64,000 bases of DNA from Anaeramoeba flamelloides (Eukaryota; Metamonada; Anaeramoebidae). The notes beneath the pieces are model-generated. The model worked only from the letters and a program-made list of their open reading frames with translations, did no database searches and was not told the DNA's origin. The translations under genes were made by a program, and so were the position numbers. Every line of letters begins with the position of its first letter. Position 1 is the stretch's first letter. Shown one piece after another: positions 62,201-64,000 of the stretch. The stretch spans positions 8,561,001 through 8,625,000 of the forward strand of contig JANTQA010000070.1 in assembly GCA_027625915.1 (NCBI GenBank), given 5' to 3'.

Positions 62201-63254
62201 TACCTATGGGGAATTTAAAAGTAATTGGATTCAAAAATCAGATGGATTTGTTATTTGCTATTCAGTGGAACAACAAGAAGAATATTATTTTAAGAATTTG
62301 GAAGCGATGTACATTGAACCAATATTAAAATTTTTTAATTATAATAAATTAATTATTAATACTGATAATGAGGTGGGTGAGAATGAGAAGGGGGGGAAGG
62401 GGAATGAGAAGGGGAATGGGAAGGAGAATGAGAAGGAGGAGGAGAAGGGGAATGAGAAGGAGAAGGAGAAGGAGAAAGAAAAAGAAAAAGAAAATGTGAA
62501 TAATCAATTTGATTTAGGTGATATTCCAATTGTGTTATGTTCAACTAAAAATGATAGTTTGGAAAAATCTTTATTGTTAAGCCAAGGTGAAGAATTAGCC
62601 AAAAAAATACATTGTCCATTTGTAGACTCTTCCTCAAAATCTAATTTAAATGTAAACTTTTTGTTTAGATATATTGTATCCCTCATGTATGAAAAAATTA
62701 AAAACCCAAATTATATAGAAAAAAAATTAATTGAAAGTCAATTAATCTCAAAATCAACATCAACAAGTGAATTTTTCAACAATAATATTGATTTTAATGA
62801 AAATTCTAAAAAGGAAGGTGATCTTACCGATGTAGAAACAGAAGATGATATCGGTGACGATGATGAATTAATTAGTTTGAAACAGATTTTAAAGTCTCCT
62901 TTCAATATTACCTTTTTTATAAAATTTTTAAAAACTGTAAATGCGGAAGAAAATTTATTATTTTATTTAGCAGTAAATTCCTGGAAAAAAATTTCTGAAA
63001 CAATGACAGATCTTAAAAAAGTTGGTGCAAAAAAAATCTATCACGATTATGTAGGAATTGGAAGTAAACAGGAAATTAATTTAGACCATAGGATCAGAAA
63101 ATTAATTAAAAACGAAATAAACTCAGATAATTTTGGTCCAAATGTTTTTAATAGAGCTCATTTTTCTATTTTAACCTTACTTAGGAATGATTGCTATCCT
63201 AAATTTCTTAATTCTCAATATTACTTAGAAATGTTGACTAATCAAGAAAAATAA
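52768..63254 (+). CDS. CARMIL-type PH-LRR protein fused to ankyrin repeats, Ras-like GTPase and RGS domain (seven exons, 1682 aa)
   Basis: Exons 52768-52786, 52925-53112, 53364-53565, 53819-54187, 57889-58152, 58271-58600 and 59578-63254; all phases agree. Residues about 1-136 look like the CARMIL PH-like domain; GGFIETY and NSWFTKI match CARMIL GGFSxxY and NQWFTKL, and LRRs run from about 165 to 620, ending LHWENNNITLKGISN (CARMIL: WDKNNITxQGF). Then a basic linker with S-P-R/K repeats (700-740), about six ankyrin repeats (925-1125), an Asn-rich linker, a Ras-like domain (about 1273-1502: GPKNSGKS, PTIE, DVSGDD, TKND, SSKS) with a Glu/Lys/Gly/Asn insert before TKND, and an RGS domain (1557-1677: AEENLLFYLA, INLDHRIRK, NDCYPKFL). 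CARMIL proteins bind actin capping protein; RGS domains accelerate G-alpha GTPases. The P-loop has Lys and Asn at the Ras G12/G13 positions and Asp for Gln61, so the GTPase may be atypical. No capping-protein-interaction motif was seen. Confidence 0.9.
55740..56045 (+). repeat. Dispersed repeat, copy in the LRR-gene intron
   Basis: CCAATAACTCTAAATATTTT, AAGTTTAAAATGCTTCTAA, CTCTTTGAATTTAGACG and TTTAGTCACTTCAAAATTCT match 35580-36010 block by block. Confidence 0.6.
56369..56473. repeat. Perfect 23-nt inverted repeat, GC-rich arms (in LRR-gene intron)
   Basis: 56369-56391 and 56451-56473 are exact reverse complements; the core is GCGCCAAAGAGCGACACT, with 59 nt between arms. The arms are strikingly GC-rich for this genome. 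No other copy is present in the window. It could be a very small MITE, a recent solo element or an RNA hairpin. Confidence 0.7.
57110..57430 (+). repeat. Dispersed repeat family B, third copy (in LRR-gene intron)
   Basis: TTATTGATCGATCGAATGAT and TAGACATCATCAACTCATTT match the left part of the 22890-23640 copy. Later blocks (AAAATTATTTCCAAATTTC, TTTAATTGTTTTAAAAT) also align. Confidence 0.5.
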
Positions 63255-64000
63255 TAATATTGGAATTATTTTTTTTTTGTTTTTTGATTAATATTAATCT
63301 TAAATTTTTAATTTGGTTAATTATAGAAATAAATGAAATATTATATTAGATTAGATTTTAAATTTTTTTTATTTTTATTCTTATTTTATCTAAACTATTT
63401 TTCAGTCAAAGGGGCCCAGTTGTTATTGAGAAATTGCATATGTTTAAAAGGTTTGAATGCATTGATAAGGAAAAAATGGATTTTGAAAATATCAAAATTG
63501 AAATCTTTTTTTCACATTTTTGCACATTTTTTCTTCTTTTTTTCTATTTTTTTTTCTATTTTTTTTTGATAGGTAATTGTTTTGCAATTTTTTTTCTTAT
63601 TGCAAGATCTCTAGTCACCTCGTAAAAATGTGTTATTCTTAGGTTACTGAAACTGTGTAAATGATTGTTGAGAAATCATATTGATCTCTATTGGAATTTT
63701 ATTTAATCTTTGATCCTGTTATTTGATTAATAAATGTGAAAAATTTTCACTTCATTTGCCTTTCCTTTTTCAAATAGAGACCACAAATACCAACACACTT
63801 CATTTGGAGACTTGGTTTCTAAAAGTAAAGTCTGGAAAATGAAGTGAAAATTGTTTCCTATTTAAATTCAAGATCAAAATGACATATTATTTTTTATATA
63901 AATGTGGAACAAAGAATTTTTGAGTTTTTCAATTTTTTAAGAAATAATATTGATTGTTAGTGTTTGCTTTCAGACAGGTATCAACTATTTTTTGAAGTGT
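63255..64000. other. Downstream flank of the fusion gene
   Basis: T-rich DNA with the inverted repeat 63742-63852. A short reading MFKRFECIDKEKMDFENIKI starts near 63440 and might be a first exon of a gene that continues past the window; the frame then runs into a T-tract. Confidence 0.4.
63742..63852. repeat. 19-nt inverted repeat, one mismatch
   Basis: AATTTTCACTTCATTTGCC (63742-63760) pairs with 63834-63852. CACTTCATTTGG also occurs as a direct partial copy near 63799. Lies 0.5 kb downstream of the fusion gene. Confidence 0.45.

Noticed and set aside
59643-63254. Stand-alone ankyrin-Ras-RGS gene starting in exon 7
   Set aside because: Upstream exons continue the same LRR array with matching phases and CARMIL landmarks, and no ATG opens exon 7 at its LRR boundary.

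Overview
The window is eukaryotic nuclear DNA: very A+T-rich by eye, with large tandem and dispersed repeat load, poly-Asn/Lys/Glu-rich proteins, GT-AG introns (mostly GTAAGT-like, a few GTTTGT-like), and TAA/TGA stops read with the standard code. The gene set (calcineurin B, a COPI-associated/TVP15-type membrane protein, a VPS9 Rab-GEF, a giant BEACH-WD40 protein, a CARMIL-type LRR protein fused to ankyrin, Ras-like and RGS domains) suggests a free-living amoeboid protist. An Anaeramoeba-like metamonad or an amoebozoan is my best guess; the sequence alone does not settle it.

Layout: calcineurin B (724-1499, -, three exons); a coiled-coil/PH protein (6533-7501, +); a four-exon TVP15-like gene (12889-14014, -); a single-exon VPS9-domain gene (18227-20296, +); a small two-exon gene with weak endosulfine resemblance (26770-27144, +); a BEACH-WD40 gene (30974-45848, -, four exons, 3435 aa predicted); and a seven-exon fusion gene (52768-63254, +, 1682 aa predicted). 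I reconstructed all splice junctions by hand from GT/AG sites, reading-phase agreement and protein-family continuity.

Between the genes, and inside two introns that are far longer than the rest (4.3 kb inside the BEACH domain, 3.7 kb inside the LRR domain), lie degenerate repeats: five copies of a TA-flanked, almost fully palindromic Tc1/mariner-like MITE; a second palindromic family that usually sits beside decayed LINE 3' fragments; a TGACTCA-ended element; a larger dispersed family; and several isolated inverted repeats.

Functionally the genes lean towards membrane traffic and cytoskeletal signalling: Rab5-type exchange (VPS9), Golgi/COPI membrane protein, BEACH scaffold for vacuole/lysosome traffic, Ca2+-phosphatase regulation, and an actin-capping-regulator-like scaffold carrying its own GTPase-like and RGS modules. 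They are separate genes on both strands with no operon logic. The most notable object is the CARMIL-ankyrin-Ras-RGS fusion.
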